A stretch of 64,000 bases of DNA from Micropterus salmoides (lineage: Eukaryota; Chordata; Actinopteri; Centrarchiformes; Centrarchidae), in NCBI RefSeq assembly GCF_014851395.1, contig NW_024041151.1, positions 27,783,832 through 27,847,831 on the forward strand, given 5' to 3'. Position 1 is the first letter of the stretch. Every line of letters starts with the position of its first letter. Below the pieces are notes generated by a model. That model saw only the letters and a list, made by a program, of their open reading frames with translations. It was not told where the DNA came from and searched no databases. This document shows, piece after piece, positions 45,741 to 57,569 of this stretch. Made by a program: the position numbers and the translations under genes.

Positions 45741-46102
45741 AAGACAGACAAGGTTAGACTGGGGACAGCGAGAAAGAGAGAGAGAGAGAGAGGCTGTGTT
45801 CACACTCAGCATGTTCAGGTTGGGTTCATTAAACTCGGCAGAGCGTCTTTCTTCTTTTAGTGTGAGTCTCAAACCTGAGAATAATCTGAGCTAAGTACAG
45901 TCATTCACACGGAATGCAAAGGATTACAGGTCAAAGACAAGTTCTTTATGCTTGGGACCGGCTCACAGAACAGAATGAAAAAGTCCAGACTGATGCTTCT
46001 TCAAGTGTTCATGTGGCATGTCTGTGATGCTCACCTGACAGTATAGAGACTGTCGACCTGTTTGCTTTGATGAAGTTATCAAAACTGTGCAATAAACAAT
46101 AT

Positions 46103-47052
46103 TTGCGAGTAGGGGTGTGACGATACACTTAACCCACGAGATGAAATCCTGAATGCTGAATCTATGAAAAATTTGAACACTTTATTCTTGAATACTGATG
46201 ATTTTTTCTGCACAGGTTATGGTGAAAATATTTATGTACACAAAATCCAAGTGGCAGGTGAAAATTCAAACTCTATAGCCTAACTCTACCAGAATCAGAG
46301 TCAGTGCAGCTCTCAGTCATTCAGTGCAGCTCTCAGATCTATTTCTCCTGTAGATCAACTAATTTAATATCTGCTGAGTCATGATTTAGTTTCCCACCTC
46401 GTTGGGTCTTTGTCTGGGGAAGTAACCTCTTTAAATGTGATTGTGGCACCTTTTCACCTCAATGAAAATTTTTTTCAAATTACTTTAGTTATAAACTCCT
46501 GGACTTTAATAGCTCCTGTGTTTCAGCAGATTTTCTGCTCATGTTCAAAACTTTGTCCAAAAAAAAGTCATAATATATCCAGAATGTCATAATTTAATGA
46601 GAAGTCTACCTGGTCTTTACTCTGCGGTGCTATGTTATTGATCCGCCTCCAGATCGTTTGGCAGACGCAGTTGTGGATTGCACTTGCATACGAAACTGAA
46701 AGTAACAGAAACACTTGTGATCAGGCCGAAATCTCACCACAAATCACAGTCCCAAACAGAGCAAGTTTGCGCCTTAGTTTTTTGATGTTTATGATGCACA
46801 ACTCTACCAGCTTCATTAGGCTACCACTCGTCACAGCTGTCACTCACACCACGAGTGGGTTCAGTAGATTACTATCAGGGCGTACACCGGTGTGGCATCA
46901 GCTGGGTGGAGTTGATTATCTTATCAGTTATACATTTGTGTTTCACGGCTTGAGAAAAATAAAGTGTGGTCACACGAGACCACTTTTTACCTGACGAGAA
47001 ATCTCGTCACAATTTAATCTCGCAAGATCTCGTAGCACCCCTACTTGCGAGT
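46103..47052. mobile_element. hAT-like non-autonomous element with target-site duplication
   Basis: The ends are aggggtgtgacgatac (from 46111) and ctcgtagcacccctac (to 47044), an imperfect terminal inverted repeat. Both sides are flanked by ttgcgagt (46103-46110 and 47045-47052), an 8-bp direct repeat as made by hAT insertions. Near the right end there are further ctcgtcac and ctcgcaagatctcg words typical of this fish family. The interior (about 930 bp, including a 120-codon frame at 46632-46994) has no transposase similarity. Confidence 0.8.
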
Positions 47053-47059
47053 AATGTAC

Positions 47060-48480
47060 AAAAATTTTCACTCAAACAAACCGCGGGTGTGATGAACATC
47101 ATTTCCTGACAGCAACTGTGCAGCCAAAAGGTGGCAACACAAAGTTCAGTCACAGATGCTACTTTTCATATTCTCTCCACATTATCCACATTAAACACAC
47201 ATCCACATGCTTTTAACTAGCTAGATTCTTTGTTAACTAACTACACACAGAACATTAAGGTTAATAACGCAACAGTACAGGTGCTCCTCAGAGCTGTGTA
47301 AGCTCTCCACCTACACTCAGCCACACAAAGGTGAGATTTTTTTTGCTACCACATAACACACAAGCAGCTACAAGCAACCCCTCTAACAACACATTAAAAA
47401 CAGGTCTAAGAACTGCCAAGCAATCATGTAGTAATCACACAGATTGTATCTGCACATGATTTTAATCTGATTACATTTAAAACTAAGATCTGATCGAGAT
47501 CCATCGCTCTGTCTAGGTCAAACAACAGAACATCACATCTTCCTTTCATTTCGCGGGTTCAAAAAATCACTAACTATAGACTGAATAATAACTTTCTGAA
47601 CCGTCTCTTCCCACTGTCAGTTGTTTTCCTGGATTACACACCCATGTTTTTCTCCCTCTTCAGTGGTGCCCTGATGGAATAGCTCAGCCAGGAAGTAAAA
47701 CTTAAGTTCCACCTGGCATTGTTTCCTTGCGCTACCTTTCTTCATAATGTGTACTCCTTTCTGTTATTTTAGTAGTTTATATTGCTTTTAACCCAACAGC
47801 GAGTGAATCGTTCACGACTGGTACATATTTCTCCCCATGTAAGTTTCTGTAAGTAGCGCATTTGCCTTCACACTTGTATTCAATGTGGTCACAAGGCGTC
47901 CGTGGTTTGGCCGATCAATTTACAATCCGTACTTAATGCGTCTTGGCTGCATTTACTCCTGTACATGTGGTCGAGTACTATCTGATTGCAATCCGAACAC
48001 CCAACAAAAAATGTATTGCCGGGTGGAAACAGCCTAATAAAGCATTTCTCAAATTTAGCACCCACCTAGCAACACCTTAACAGTGGTGGTAACTACTGTA
48101 CCTTGAAAAACCTTTTCAGCCTCTTAGCAACACATTAACAACCACACAGTAACCGCCTAGGATCATCTTAGTGAAGACCAATAATACCCCAGCAGCCACC
48201 TAGTAATGCTTCGTCAAAGTCTACTATCTAACCCAACCAACTAGTCCAAGTGACTTTTGCCAGAGAGGAATAAATCTTTTTTTCCCCAGTATGTCCTTTA
48301 TCACATCACAATAGCTTGAGTCTGTGCTTGAAGTCAAAACTTGAACATTTTCTCCTTACCCATTTGTGTGGCCAACATTTGTGGAAAAAAGTCACTAATA
48401 ATAATGAAAGTTTTTCCACCAGGTCATGCAAAGCGCCAACAGACAATCTGATTTACCCAGATCTGAACAGTCACAGGTAG
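47060..48480. other. Non-coding stretch, possible old repeat fragments
   Basis: The segment around 47800-48040 (ggccgatcaatttacaatcc, ccgggtggaaacagcct) has the look of a degenerate DNA-transposon derivative, but I cannot define ends. No exon is supported. Confidence 0.35.
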
Positions 48481-48934
48481 ATAGTGAAAGGGATGCTTTC
48501 TACAACAATAGCGTGTGTTTGTGTGTGTGCGTGTGTGTGTGTTCCATATCCCTGGCTGTCTCTGTCTCTTAGTGTTATCATTATCAAAGTAAATTGCTGC
48601 TCCAGTGTGCCAGATGAAGAATACAATATTTCCATTTCTGACTCTGCATTGCTTCCTCCCTCTCTGCCTCTGCAGCTACATACCATAATCACAGCACTGT
48701 CACAACACATGGCACACACAATGGATCATTCAAGCAAAGGACACGCAACTGCGAAGTGTTACATTTCTTTTCTTTTCTTTTGTTTTTTTATTATGTTCTA
48801 TTTTCTAATTTTCTTCAGTCACACAAATCAATCAATTTTCTTTTTTCTTTTTCAGCTGATTTACGTTGCAACTGGATACTTTCAAATAGAATCTCATTAT
48901 TATTCACAGAATTGATCTTAACTTATGTGTGCAC

Positions 48935-49035
48935 TAGGGTTGGGTATCGTTTCAAATTTTACCAAACCAGTACCAAAACCAGTACCCTTAAAGTGAGACT
49001 GATACCAATTGAGTACTTCATTCAATACCTTGCAT
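48935..49035. repeat. Fragment of a teleost dispersed DNA repeat (tagggttgggtatcg type)
   Basis: Starts tagggttgggtatcgtttca and continues with repeated accagtaccaaaaccagtac words, as in a non-autonomous repeat seen in many fish. The other end is not evident. Confidence 0.5.
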
Positions 49036-49099
49036 AAAATGTCACTTGTTGAAGCCATAGCAGTTGATTGGTAGCTTTTTATTATTGTTATTGTTGTTA

Positions 49100-50940
49100 T
49101 CGACAAGAAAGTTATCCATTTTATTTTTCTTGTTTCAAATAACTGCTACATAAAAAGTTTTGGGAAATTGTATCAGATCGCTCCTCATCCTAATTAGGTC
49201 ATCCTCACTGGTAGTAGTAGCCTATAAGGGGAAAGACCACAGCTTGGGAGTTTTTTATATTTGAATGACAGAGGAGGAGTGAAATAGTTTAGTGACCAAA
49301 TAAGTTGTGGGAAACAAATGTATGGTATTTTTTTGATACGTTTGTTGAAAGTAAACAACGGAAGATTACTTTATTAACTTTCGATCAATAAACTGAATTG
49401 AAAGATCTCCGAGTGCTTTTTCCTTTATTGGTGAGTCGCAAACCTTTTTAAAGACGACAGTCACAAGTAGAAGACGAGAAAGTAGTCTGTTTAAACAAGT
49501 CACTAAACTACACTAATGACTCACAAACAGAGGAAAAGAGAATCTGCACATCCAGCCGATCAAATCAGCAACATGTGAAGCAGCCGTAGCTGCAGCCTGA
49601 GGCTCCGTCAGTAAAATCAGCTGATCGCTGCTGCGCCACAAAAGGTTTAATTGATGTGATGGAACGCAGCGATCGATCAGTGACAAGTGACATGAACAGC
49701 AAATGAAAATGGAAAAAGAAATGTTAAATGATACCAGAAAATGAAACCAAGGGAAAGGGACATGCCTGAGACCGCAGCCGAAGGTGAGCGGCTGTTAAAA
49801 TCACGCATGGACTCGTCGCCTTTTTTTATACAGTTTATGGTGCAGACACATAAGGGGAAAAAAGGCGTGCTCTTCTCATTCTTTTGGTGTGTTGCTTGCA
49901 TGTTTGGCTGCAAGCAAAACCATACAAATAGTCATTTTTTGCTGCGATTTGGTTACAAAAAGTACTGACAATTCAATTGACCGGAGACATTTCGGTTCTA
50001 CTCAAAAAGTTTCTCAAAACGTTTTTTATCAGTCCAGCATCATTAATCTGTCTAAAACACAACAGGAGGTTGTTAAAAAAGTTAGATTTGGAGACATGGC
50101 CAAAAACGTTTGGTCTGGGGCTATTTTTTGGTCTAGACCAGGGCTGGACTGGGACAAAAAATCCCACGCCTCACCAATACCCCATCCTTCCATTTAAGGC
50201 CTCAGATTAGGCGTGTTACGAAACACTTTAGCCAATCATACCTAACATTGCACAAGATTGGGGCCATGACAACAAGAATATATTTTAATAGGCCTACTAC
50301 TAAGAAAAAATATTTTTTATTGATGAAATAGTTGATAGAGGGATGTGGGGGTCCTCCCCCAGAAGATTTTGAGCATTATACACTTAATTTCCTGCATTAT
50401 GGAGACATTTTCTGCACCAGGGAAGCACAAAATGCAGGTGGCAGGTGAAAATATAGAAATATAATAGAACATAATGCAGTAATGGGTAGCTTATTATTGT
50501 TTTTAGCCTAGGTTACGTTTTTGGACAATGCAGAGGCTTCTTCTCTATTCACATTGCAGGCTTATTGTGTAAATAAAAATTTATATAGCATTTTTATTTG
50601 TTAATTAACATTTCTTTGAGCAAGCTGTTTTTAAGAACATTTTTAACAAATGCTTTCAAATAGTGGTGGGTAGCTTACATGTCCCCAGCGTCCCCATTGT
50701 AAATGACCCTCCCTCTCCGCTCCATGCTTACCGCTTCACCGCCAGTCTCCTCCTGCTCACTTTGTCACTCCTTTACTCCTTCTAGTGCCTGTGCCTGGAC
50801 TACGCAGGGTACAAGCAGCAGCCCCGGTAGCAAACATATCGGTTAACGCAAACGCATGAAACAGAGCAGAGGGGGTGGGGGCTAGTAAGAGAAGTGTCCA
50901 TGCTTTATGGGCCCATTTTTAAAAACGGTTATCTAAATTT
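49100..50940. other. Non-coding stretch with unassigned repeat-like pieces
   Basis: The ccagggctggactgggacaaaa word (50138-50159) belongs to a dispersed sequence I have seen in fish. Frames up to 102 codons here show no domain. Confidence 0.4.
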
Positions 50941-50948
50941 GGGGAAGA

Positions 50949-51242
50949 CAAAAGCCGAAGTGGTTTGATGGAAGAACTTGACTGGCCTGTGCCGAGCCCT
51001 GACCCTAACCCCATCCAAAACCTTTGTCTGTGAGTATCACCACCGTCCAACATCATTAGCTGTCATTAATGCTCTTGCGGTTGAATGGGAGCAAATCCCT
51101 GCACCCAGGTTCCAAAACCTTATAGAAAGCCTTCCCTGAAGGTGAAGAAGGAGAATAGGAATGCACATGGTTATGGATTGATATGTTCAACAATCACATG
51201 TTGCTGTTAAGGTGTCCATGTATTTTGGCCATACATGGTGTA
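50949..51242 (+). mobile_element. Tc1 element, 3' fragment
   Basis: Encodes the C-terminal part of a Tc1 transposase in broken frames: the third catalytic region reads SPDPNPIQNL in place of the usual SPDLNPIEHL, followed by a stop. It ends with the terminal repeat gtattttggccatacatggtgta. It belongs to the same lineage as 38098-38312. The 5' two-thirds are missing. Confidence 0.8.
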
Positions 51243-51249
51243 TAAGAAA

Positions 51250-51980
51250 ACTGTAGTCAAATTGCTGGTGTTAGGGTTAGTAGTCTTTGCATCTCATTTG
51301 CAAATACACATCTAAATTACCATACAACCCAAAACATCCATCAGACACACTTATGTCAACGCTCAGTGGCTTCAAAATGGAAAGTTTAGATCTAATATGT
51401 ACAAGAGAAAGAGTGAGCAAATTGAACTGAGAGAGTGAGAGACAGAAAGAGAGCAGGTACAGCCAGATAGCTGAGAGCTGACATCCTCCATATTTGATGC
51501 ATCCAGTCAAAGGTAATTAAGCTCTGTGCGCGAGCATGGTAGTACATATGCATGTGTGTGTTTGAGTGATTATTGGTCTGTGTGTGTGTGTGTGCGCGAG
51601 TGAGTGAGAGAGAGAGCAAATTATCTGTGTCAGTGGCCATTTGCTCACAACTGGCGCCACATCGGAGAGAGCCAGAGGCAGAGAGCATCATGGGTAAATG
51701 AGCACCCACTGCCTAGCGTTTTCCACACAGCGGGCCGAGAGATTGAGGGAGAGAGAGAGACTGAGAGAGAAATTGCATGCCAGATGACCTGTCTCCTCCA
51801 GTGTACGATAGTGTTTCACTAATTCTCTGCGCACGCACGCACGCACACACACACACATACACACACACATTCACACACACCGTCAGAGAAAAACCCAACC
51901 AAGCTGTGAGTTCAAAGTTGATGGGAAGAAAGAAGTGCATAGCAAAATAATAATACCACCAGCACACACTCAGTCTGTGG
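51250..51980. other. Intronic or intergenic sequence with short microsatellites
   Basis: (TG)n at about 51580-51594, GA-rich words at 51604-51618 and 51741-51770, and (CA)n at 51833-51870. No supported exon. If the two E-protein-like exons are real, this lies in the following intron. Confidence 0.5.
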
Positions 51981-51985
51981 TGTAC

Positions 51986-52061
51986 CTGTTAGCCTGGAGT
52001 TGGTGTACGGAGGTGAGAGGCTGTCATGTGATGCCATGTACTGAGACCCATCTGCATAACT
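51986..52061 (-). CDS. Internal exon of an E-protein bHLH factor (tcf3/tcf4/tcf12 family), downstream exon
   Basis: On the minus strand, a 76-nt exon lies between an acceptor (ctttctccag) and a donor (G|GTACAC). It reads 25 codons plus one base: SYADGSQYMASHDSLSPPYT followed by NSRLT. This resembles the E-protein segment after the SGSW motif, best TCF4, which has a [N/S]YGDG..Y start and an SHDNLSPPFVNSR end. It starts at phase 0, matching the end of the upstream exon at 53174-53229 (intron about 1.1 kb), and ends at phase 1. E-proteins are nuclear E-box-binding dimerisation partners of tissue-specific bHLH factors. This exon would lie in the N-terminal, mostly disordered activation region, so the bHLH domain itself is not in view. 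Which paralogue it is cannot be settled. Confidence 0.6.
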
Positions 52062-52607
52062 CTGGAGAAAGAGACAGACATGCAGAGTGAACAATTATTT
52101 ACTAATTATCAACTTTTAATATGTAGTTGTTATTACTTTTAGGAGCAGCAGTAGTTGTGATAGTAATACTTTCAATGACAGAGGCAAAAGTATATTAGCA
52201 GGAGTACGATCTGTAGTGACCATAATAGTAGTAACTGCTGGCTGGCCTGATTTGAGTCTTTTGATACTGAGAATCGGTTAATATTTTTCTACATAATACA
52301 GCTGCACAGAGCACAGTAATAGGTCAACATTTTGAAAAATATGTTTATATGCTTTGTTGCCAAGAGATTGATACCACTCTCCGCTCAAGGAGTGGTTTCA
52401 GTCTTCTCATCTAATCCGCAGCAGAAAAACTAATTAGTGGATTTTCCAAAATATCGAATAATTGATTTTCTAAAGTATTTTTGTCCATTTTAAGTCTTTA
52501 GAACAGACAGGAGAGAAATTGGAGGAAATGGGGGAGGAGGGGAAGCCCCAAACTATTCCATTCATTTTATTAAAAATATCGGAATATCTCTGCATCGTAC
52601 TAATTTC

Positions 52608-52776
52608 TCAGGGCATCATGATGGTCTAGGACCTACAGCACAAGCAATATACTGCAACATCCTTGGTTTGAATCCAGCTGGTGACTCTTGTTGGATGTCA
52701 TCCCCTTCTCTGACATTTCTTGTCAGCTCTCTGCTGTATACTATCTATTACAGGCAAAAATCTTAAAAAAAGAGAA
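52608..52776 (+). mobile_element. tRNA-like SINE, degenerate
   Basis: A-box-like tgatggtctagga (52620-52632) and B-box ggtttgaatcc (52665-52675) are followed by a body with gttggatgtcatccccttctct and a caggcaaaaatct tail. These are features of a common fish SINE. It lies in the intron between the two E-protein-like exons. Confidence 0.7.
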
Positions 52777-52779
52777 AAG

Positions 52780-53170
52780 TGATTGTTTCTAATTTACTGG
52801 CAGATTATTGTTCTCATGTAACTAGACACCTCAAACATATACCTATTTACACTTTCACAATTTTACAGTTTAAGGCAGATTGGGTGTGTAAATGCAACAG
52901 AGACATACTATAGATGGACTGAAATCTGACTGCTCAATTTTCTAATCAGATGTTGAAAATACATAAACGCACCCCACTCTGCAACACACTCTCCTCCAAA
53001 GTCTCCTCACAAGTCTATATGACATCCCTTAGTGTATTATAGTAGTGATAGTACCTGCAAGGCAGCCGTAGTTCTAGTGTTAGTAATGACAATAATAGTA
53101 ATATTAAAAATGCTAAAAGTAATTTAATTTAACAGTAATAATTATTAATAGTAGTATTGTTGTTAGTAGT
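52780..53170. other. Intronic sequence
   Basis: AT-rich. A run of taatagtaat/gtagta-like words (about 53035-53170) precedes the exon. Nothing else recognised. Confidence 0.5.
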
Positions 53171-53173
53171 TAC

Positions 53174-53229
53174 CTTGGAAGAACGACTTCCACTCGCCCA
53201 TGACCCCGCACTCGTTCTCTCCTCCATAT
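53174..53229 (-). CDS. Internal exon of an E-protein bHLH factor, upstream exon
   Basis: On the minus strand, a 56-nt exon follows a strong polypyrimidine tract and acceptor (cctctctttttctctctctt then ttgctcatccag). It ends at a donor AAG|GTAACT. With a 2-base split codon first, it reads MEERTSAGSWASGSRSSK. E-proteins carry the pattern [L/V/I]-E/D-[D/E]-R-x-S-S/A-G-S-W-G at the same place, directly before the segment matched by the exon at 51986-52061. The reading frame joins that exon at phase 0. The next upstream coding exon (family DKELSDLLDFS region) is not visible in the 5.4 kb to the third element copy. A chance pair of in-phase, well-spliced exons with two family-like matches in the right order is unlikely, but each is short. 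Confidence 0.6.
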
Positions 53230-53703
53230 CTGGATGAGCAAAAGAGAGAGAAAAAGAGAGGTTAAGATGACAGGAAATAAAACACGACATAGCAGTACAG
53301 CTTAGGAAAGTTTACCCGAGAGCTGATCTAGAAGGACTTTTAAAAAATACAGTTTGGGAAATTAAATAACCCAGAAAATTCAATCCCTTTAAGCAGTGCA
53401 GAGACTAATGCACATGAAAAATAAAAATAAAAACAAATCAGAACGTACAGCAAAATAGCTAAAATATTGTCCTCATCATCACTGAAAATAAAACCAGTAA
53501 GATGGAAAATTATTTATGGAAAACGTAAACAGAAAATTCTGATATCTATGCTGTATTTTATTGAACTTGATTGAAATGATGTTTTGAACAGTTTTTCATC
53601 AGTTAACATTTACTCCAATGGTGAAAGTCTTTAGTCCTCAGATACAGATTTTAATACCCCACATAGTCATGTGAGTCATCATCACTTTCATAACATCAAC
53701 ACT

Positions 53704-54188
53704 TAAAGGAAACCTATTATGCTTTTCTATATTTGATGACTTATCTACAGTGTTACAGTGTTAAACATGGCCAAAGCTTGAAATAATGACGTTAAAGTAT
53801 TTAAAAGAAATCCCTGTGAGCCAAAACATCAGATTTCCTCCTGTTCTGAATGCTCTGTTTTCTACCAATGGCTCCGTTCTACGACACACGGAGCTAGCAG
53901 GTATGCCATATATGGTCATTTGCTCCTCCCCGAAACGCTCAGTCTGTCTGTACTGCTCAGAGACAACAACAGCCTGGCAGCATGCTTCAGGTCAGAAGAC
54001 AGTGGGCTTTGAGAGAGGGGCCTTAAAGAGACAGGAGCATTTACAGCTTGTTTCAGACAGAGGCTGAAATGAAGGTCTACATGAAGAGCCAGTATATGAC
54101 AGAAAATATTGAATCATGCAAAGCTGCCATACAGGAGTCACAGAACTACAACATAGGACTGGGAAAGCAGTATAATAGGTCTCCTTTG
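53704..54188. mobile_element. Teleost dispersed non-autonomous DNA element, full length (about 485 bp)
   Basis: The ends are inverted repeats: aaaggaaacctattatgctt on the left and gtataataggtctccttt on the right. The interior words (gagacaacaacagcctggca, aagacagtgggctttgaga, ggccttaaagagacaggagc) match a repeat I know from fish genomes. Frames of 76-93 codons across it are not genes. Confidence 0.75.
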
Positions 54189-54439
54189 ATAATACATATA
54201 GAATTACTGTACAGTGTGTATCAGCTACAGCATGTAAATGAGTCTCTCACCATGCTCCATGCCATTAAACATAATTGATTATTACTGTATAGCCTTTAAT
54301 ATGTCTCAGTGAAATTTAATGGTCCTTTAAGCCTCCTGCAGACCACTAATACCCTCTGTCATCACACTGAATTGTTGTATCTGTCAAAGGTCAATCTGCT
54401 GACTGAGAGGTCACAGGTGAGCTGATAATGGTGCTAGAT

Positions 54440-54715
54440 GAAAAGTCAGTGGATCACCAAATTTGTTACTAAGAAAGGACGTGAACGTCTGTAGCAAAAT
54501 CCATGGCAATCCATTTAATAGTTATTGAGATGTTTCACTAAAAATGTCAAAAATGTCAACCTTATGGCGGTGGCACTAGAGGACATGTCGTTGGATAACA
54601 AAGTCAGTAGGCTTCATCGTCTGGGGACAACAAATGTCTGTACAAAATTCCATGATAATCCACTCAGTAATTGTTAAGATATTTCAGTCTGGACCAAAGT
54701 GGACGAACAACCGAC
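54440..54715. repeat. Teleost dispersed-repeat fragment (ttattgagatgttt family), third copy
   Basis: Contains two tandem echoes of the family phrase: caaaatccatggcaatccat with tagttattgagatgttt, then caaaattccatgataatcca with taattgttaagatatttcag. It ends in gtctggaccaaagtgg. Family as at 39655 and 44060. Confidence 0.6.
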
Positions 54716-55057
54716 AAGATTCAACCACAACAAACATTAACTTAATAAACACAATAGAATAGTTTACTGCCGTCTTACAACCAGGTTAAAGATGTCAAAG
54801 TACAAAATGTGTGACTTTGACACAGGAACTAGCGGTTCACATCCCATCTCCTAACCCTAACTTGCTGGTCACTCAGAAAACAGTCATATGAAAGATTTTG
54901 GTAACAGCCATGTGACGCTGACAAACAGCCTATTCTGTTGTTTAAATATGAGGATGTACAGAGGTTGAGATACACAATAATAAAAAAAGAGATGGTGACA
55001 GGTCTACATGACAGGTCGATCCGTTGACTGAAATATGCAAATGCAGCTCTCGCTTAC

Positions 55058-55059
<2 letters not shown>

Positions 55060-55106
<47 letters not shown>

Positions 55107-55115
55107 ACACTCACA
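55060..55115. repeat. (CA)n microsatellite
   Basis: About 20 pure CA units followed by interrupted CA. A (TG)n run follows at about 55230-55258. Confidence 0.95.
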
Positions 55116-55462
55116 GTTGCATTGCATTGTAGTGCACAAATCTCTCCTCAATAGGCTCTCCATTGTGTCAGTGTGTGTATGGTGAGCAGCTTACATTCAT
55201 TGTTGAGTCACTTGGAATGTCAGCTTATCTGTGTGTGTGTGTATGTGTGTGTGTGCGTGTTAGCAAAATAGAAATACACTGGTTCAGTTACAAAATTACT
55301 TATGGAGTTACACCAAAAGTCACAACCTCAAAAAAAGTTCCTTTGGGTAGAATAGAATAGATTAGAATTTACACAATGTTTAGACAATGAGCAGGTTAAT
55401 TTTTGATCTGATGAACACCGATGACAAGCATGTTCCTTACATTTAAATGTGGAACATGCATT

Positions 55463-56600
55463 AGATTAAGTGGATTCAGGGCTTTATAAATTGGATTTAG
55501 GGTGGGTTCACACATAAATCCAATCATGATACACTGTTTCCAGCTGGTACGGTTTGCATTCACAAAAGCAAAACGTCAAATGGTCCAGAAACTGTAAAAA
55601 ATTATGAATGTGGTGGAAATGTTTGATATTTAGTCATACAGTCGGTGGGTAGAAAAACCCAACCCCCTCCAAATTTCCACCTGCATATCGTACATCAATG
55701 AGCACGGTCAAGTTCACATTGGTGTTGGTCTACAGCCCATATGAGCAGACTTTAGAAGGAAGCCCATATTAATGTCTCATAACAGCAGGTATTAAAAAAT
55801 TTAATAATGCATTTTGTGGAAGACGCCCTGCCATCAGACGGTCACAGATCACACCACGACTTGTTAGGATTAGGATTATTATTATATATCTGTTGTTATG
55901 GTATTTTTATAGTATATATATTTTTTTCTATATTTATCTTGACTGTTGCAGCACTTTGTCCTTCTTTTAATGTGTTTATTGTATATACCAAACACCAAAC
56001 TGGCAAACAGTGAAGACCTGCTTGGTAATAAAAGGTATTCTAATAAATATTAAATATTATAAATAACAATGATACATTTAATACTACAGTAATAAAAAAT
56101 AAGTACTATTTTGAATGAAAGATGCTTCCTGTTATTGGTTCAAAAGGTGTTCACACCAGAAACCCCCGCAAACCACTCACAAAGGCTCCAGAATTCAGTT
56201 GACAGCGGTCCCAGACCATCCTTTTGAGGCGGACCAGAGAGCGGTCCGCACCAGAATTTGACTCTGGTGTTCACACCAACCCAAACGAAATGCACCAAGG
56301 GGGTAAAAGCTACAGGGTTCAGTTCAACTGGGTTAAACAAGGCTGGTGTGAACGCGCCCTTAGATAGTACTAAATACAATTGACTGGATTTAGGAAACAC
56401 AGTTAATCAAATTTAAGGAACAAGCACTTGATTGTCTGGATTTAGGGAACAACCTGTTCTCATTCCCAGGTCGTCAAATACAGACGCTTTGTCAACACAC
56501 TTGAAAAGTCAGATTCAGGAAATACATTTGACCAGATGAATTTAGAGAACATTTCACAACAGAACATTACAACTCTTGATCCTCCCTGATTTAGGGCACA
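55463..56600. repeat. Irregular tandem words (ggatttaggg) split by a transposon
   Basis: The word tggatt(t/c)agg(g) occurs at 55471-55480, 55492-55502, about 56383-56392 and 56436-56446. More diverged forms (aaatttaaggaac, agattcaggaaat, gaatttagagaac) lie to about 56550. The spacing is roughly 20-55 bp. The element at 55498-56362 sits inside this series. Confidence 0.45.
55498..56362. mobile_element. Non-autonomous DNA element with ttagggtgggttcacac ends
   Basis: The left end ttagggtgggttcacac and the right end gtgtgaacgcgccctta are inverted at about 14 of 17 positions. The interior repeats ggtgttcacacca words (56149-56161, about 56267-56279), as in a hAT-like fish family. No clear target-site duplication and no transposase frame. 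Confidence 0.6.
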
Positions 56601-56609
56601 AAAACAATA

Positions 56610-57180
56610 TTCATAAACAAAAGAACTGACTATTACAGAAATGCATGACTTTAGGTATCGCTGTAACCAACGTTTTGGTATTCTGAGATGAATGATTTCA
56701 GCTCGCAACTCATCAAAATGATCAATATTTTTACTGGAATATTGAACTGGTAATGGTGCCAGATTACAGATCCTGTACTATGTTTTACACTTTGGCAACA
56801 CTTGTCCTGCAACTAACGTCTGTTTGGAGAACAAAGGGGAGGAAAATTAAATAAAAGTAGAGTGGGAGAGTTTGATGATAGCTGGTGTGGATGCAGGGGA
56901 AGTGGAGGATGAAGACGGCGAGGAAGGGGATGAGCAGGACAGCAATTAAAGAAAGCATCCCTCAGTGTTGAGAAATAAGAGGGGGAGATAGACTGTAGAG
57001 AGTGAGGAGAGGAAAGAGGGGGAGGGGAAAAAAGTTGGTGTGCGGGAGTTGAAAGACGTAGAGGAGGAGGAGAGAAGGAGGCATCCATGTGTCCTGCACC
57101 TGATAAGGCCTCCGATTGAGGGCTATAAATTACACCAGAGAGAGAGAGAGAGTATTTACACACAAGCAGGAAAATACTCT
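56610..57180. other. Non-coding stretch with purine-rich tract
   Basis: GA-rich sequence at 56825-57085 yields a 116-codon Ser/Pro/Leu minus-strand frame, which I regard as an artefact. Confidence 0.5.
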
Positions 57181-57195
57181 CTTAAAAGCACACCT

Positions 57196-57223
57196 ACATA
57201 CCTCCCCTCTCTCTCTCTCTCTT

Positions 57224-57260
<37 letters not shown>

Positions 57261-57262
57261 AA
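57196..57262. repeat. (TC)n plus (CA)n compound microsatellite
   Basis: ctctctctct units pass directly into cacacacaca. Confidence 0.95.
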
Positions 57263-57384
57263 CACAAAGTGCAGGTCATCTATCATCAGTTAATGAACTT
57301 AGACTGACAGACAGCTCCATGTCTCTCACACTGATCCTATTAAGACCTGCTTGACACAAAACAGACTCCTATTAATACAGTTAG

Positions 57385-57386
<2 letters not shown>

Positions 57387-57423
<37 letters not shown>
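57387..57423. repeat. (TG)n microsatellite
   Basis: About 18 TG units; a second, interrupted TG run lies at 57515-57562. Confidence 0.95.
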
Positions 57424-57426
<3 letters not shown>

Positions 57427-57569
57427 TGTGTGAGATCACTGGGGACAAAAACAGGCCTGTACTCCAGTATGACCATTGAGGTCCTCTTTGTATTATTTAA
57501 AATGAGAAATTTGTTTGTGTGTGTGCGTGTGTGTGTGTGTGTGTATGTGTGGGGTGGGGTGGGGGGTAA

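Noticed and set aside
46632..46994. 120-codon plus-strand frame
   Set aside because: It lies inside a non-autonomous hAT-like element and shows no transposase or other domain.
56813..57163. 116-codon minus-strand proline/serine-rich frame
   Set aside because: Low-complexity purine-rich tract on the plus strand; no domain or splice support.
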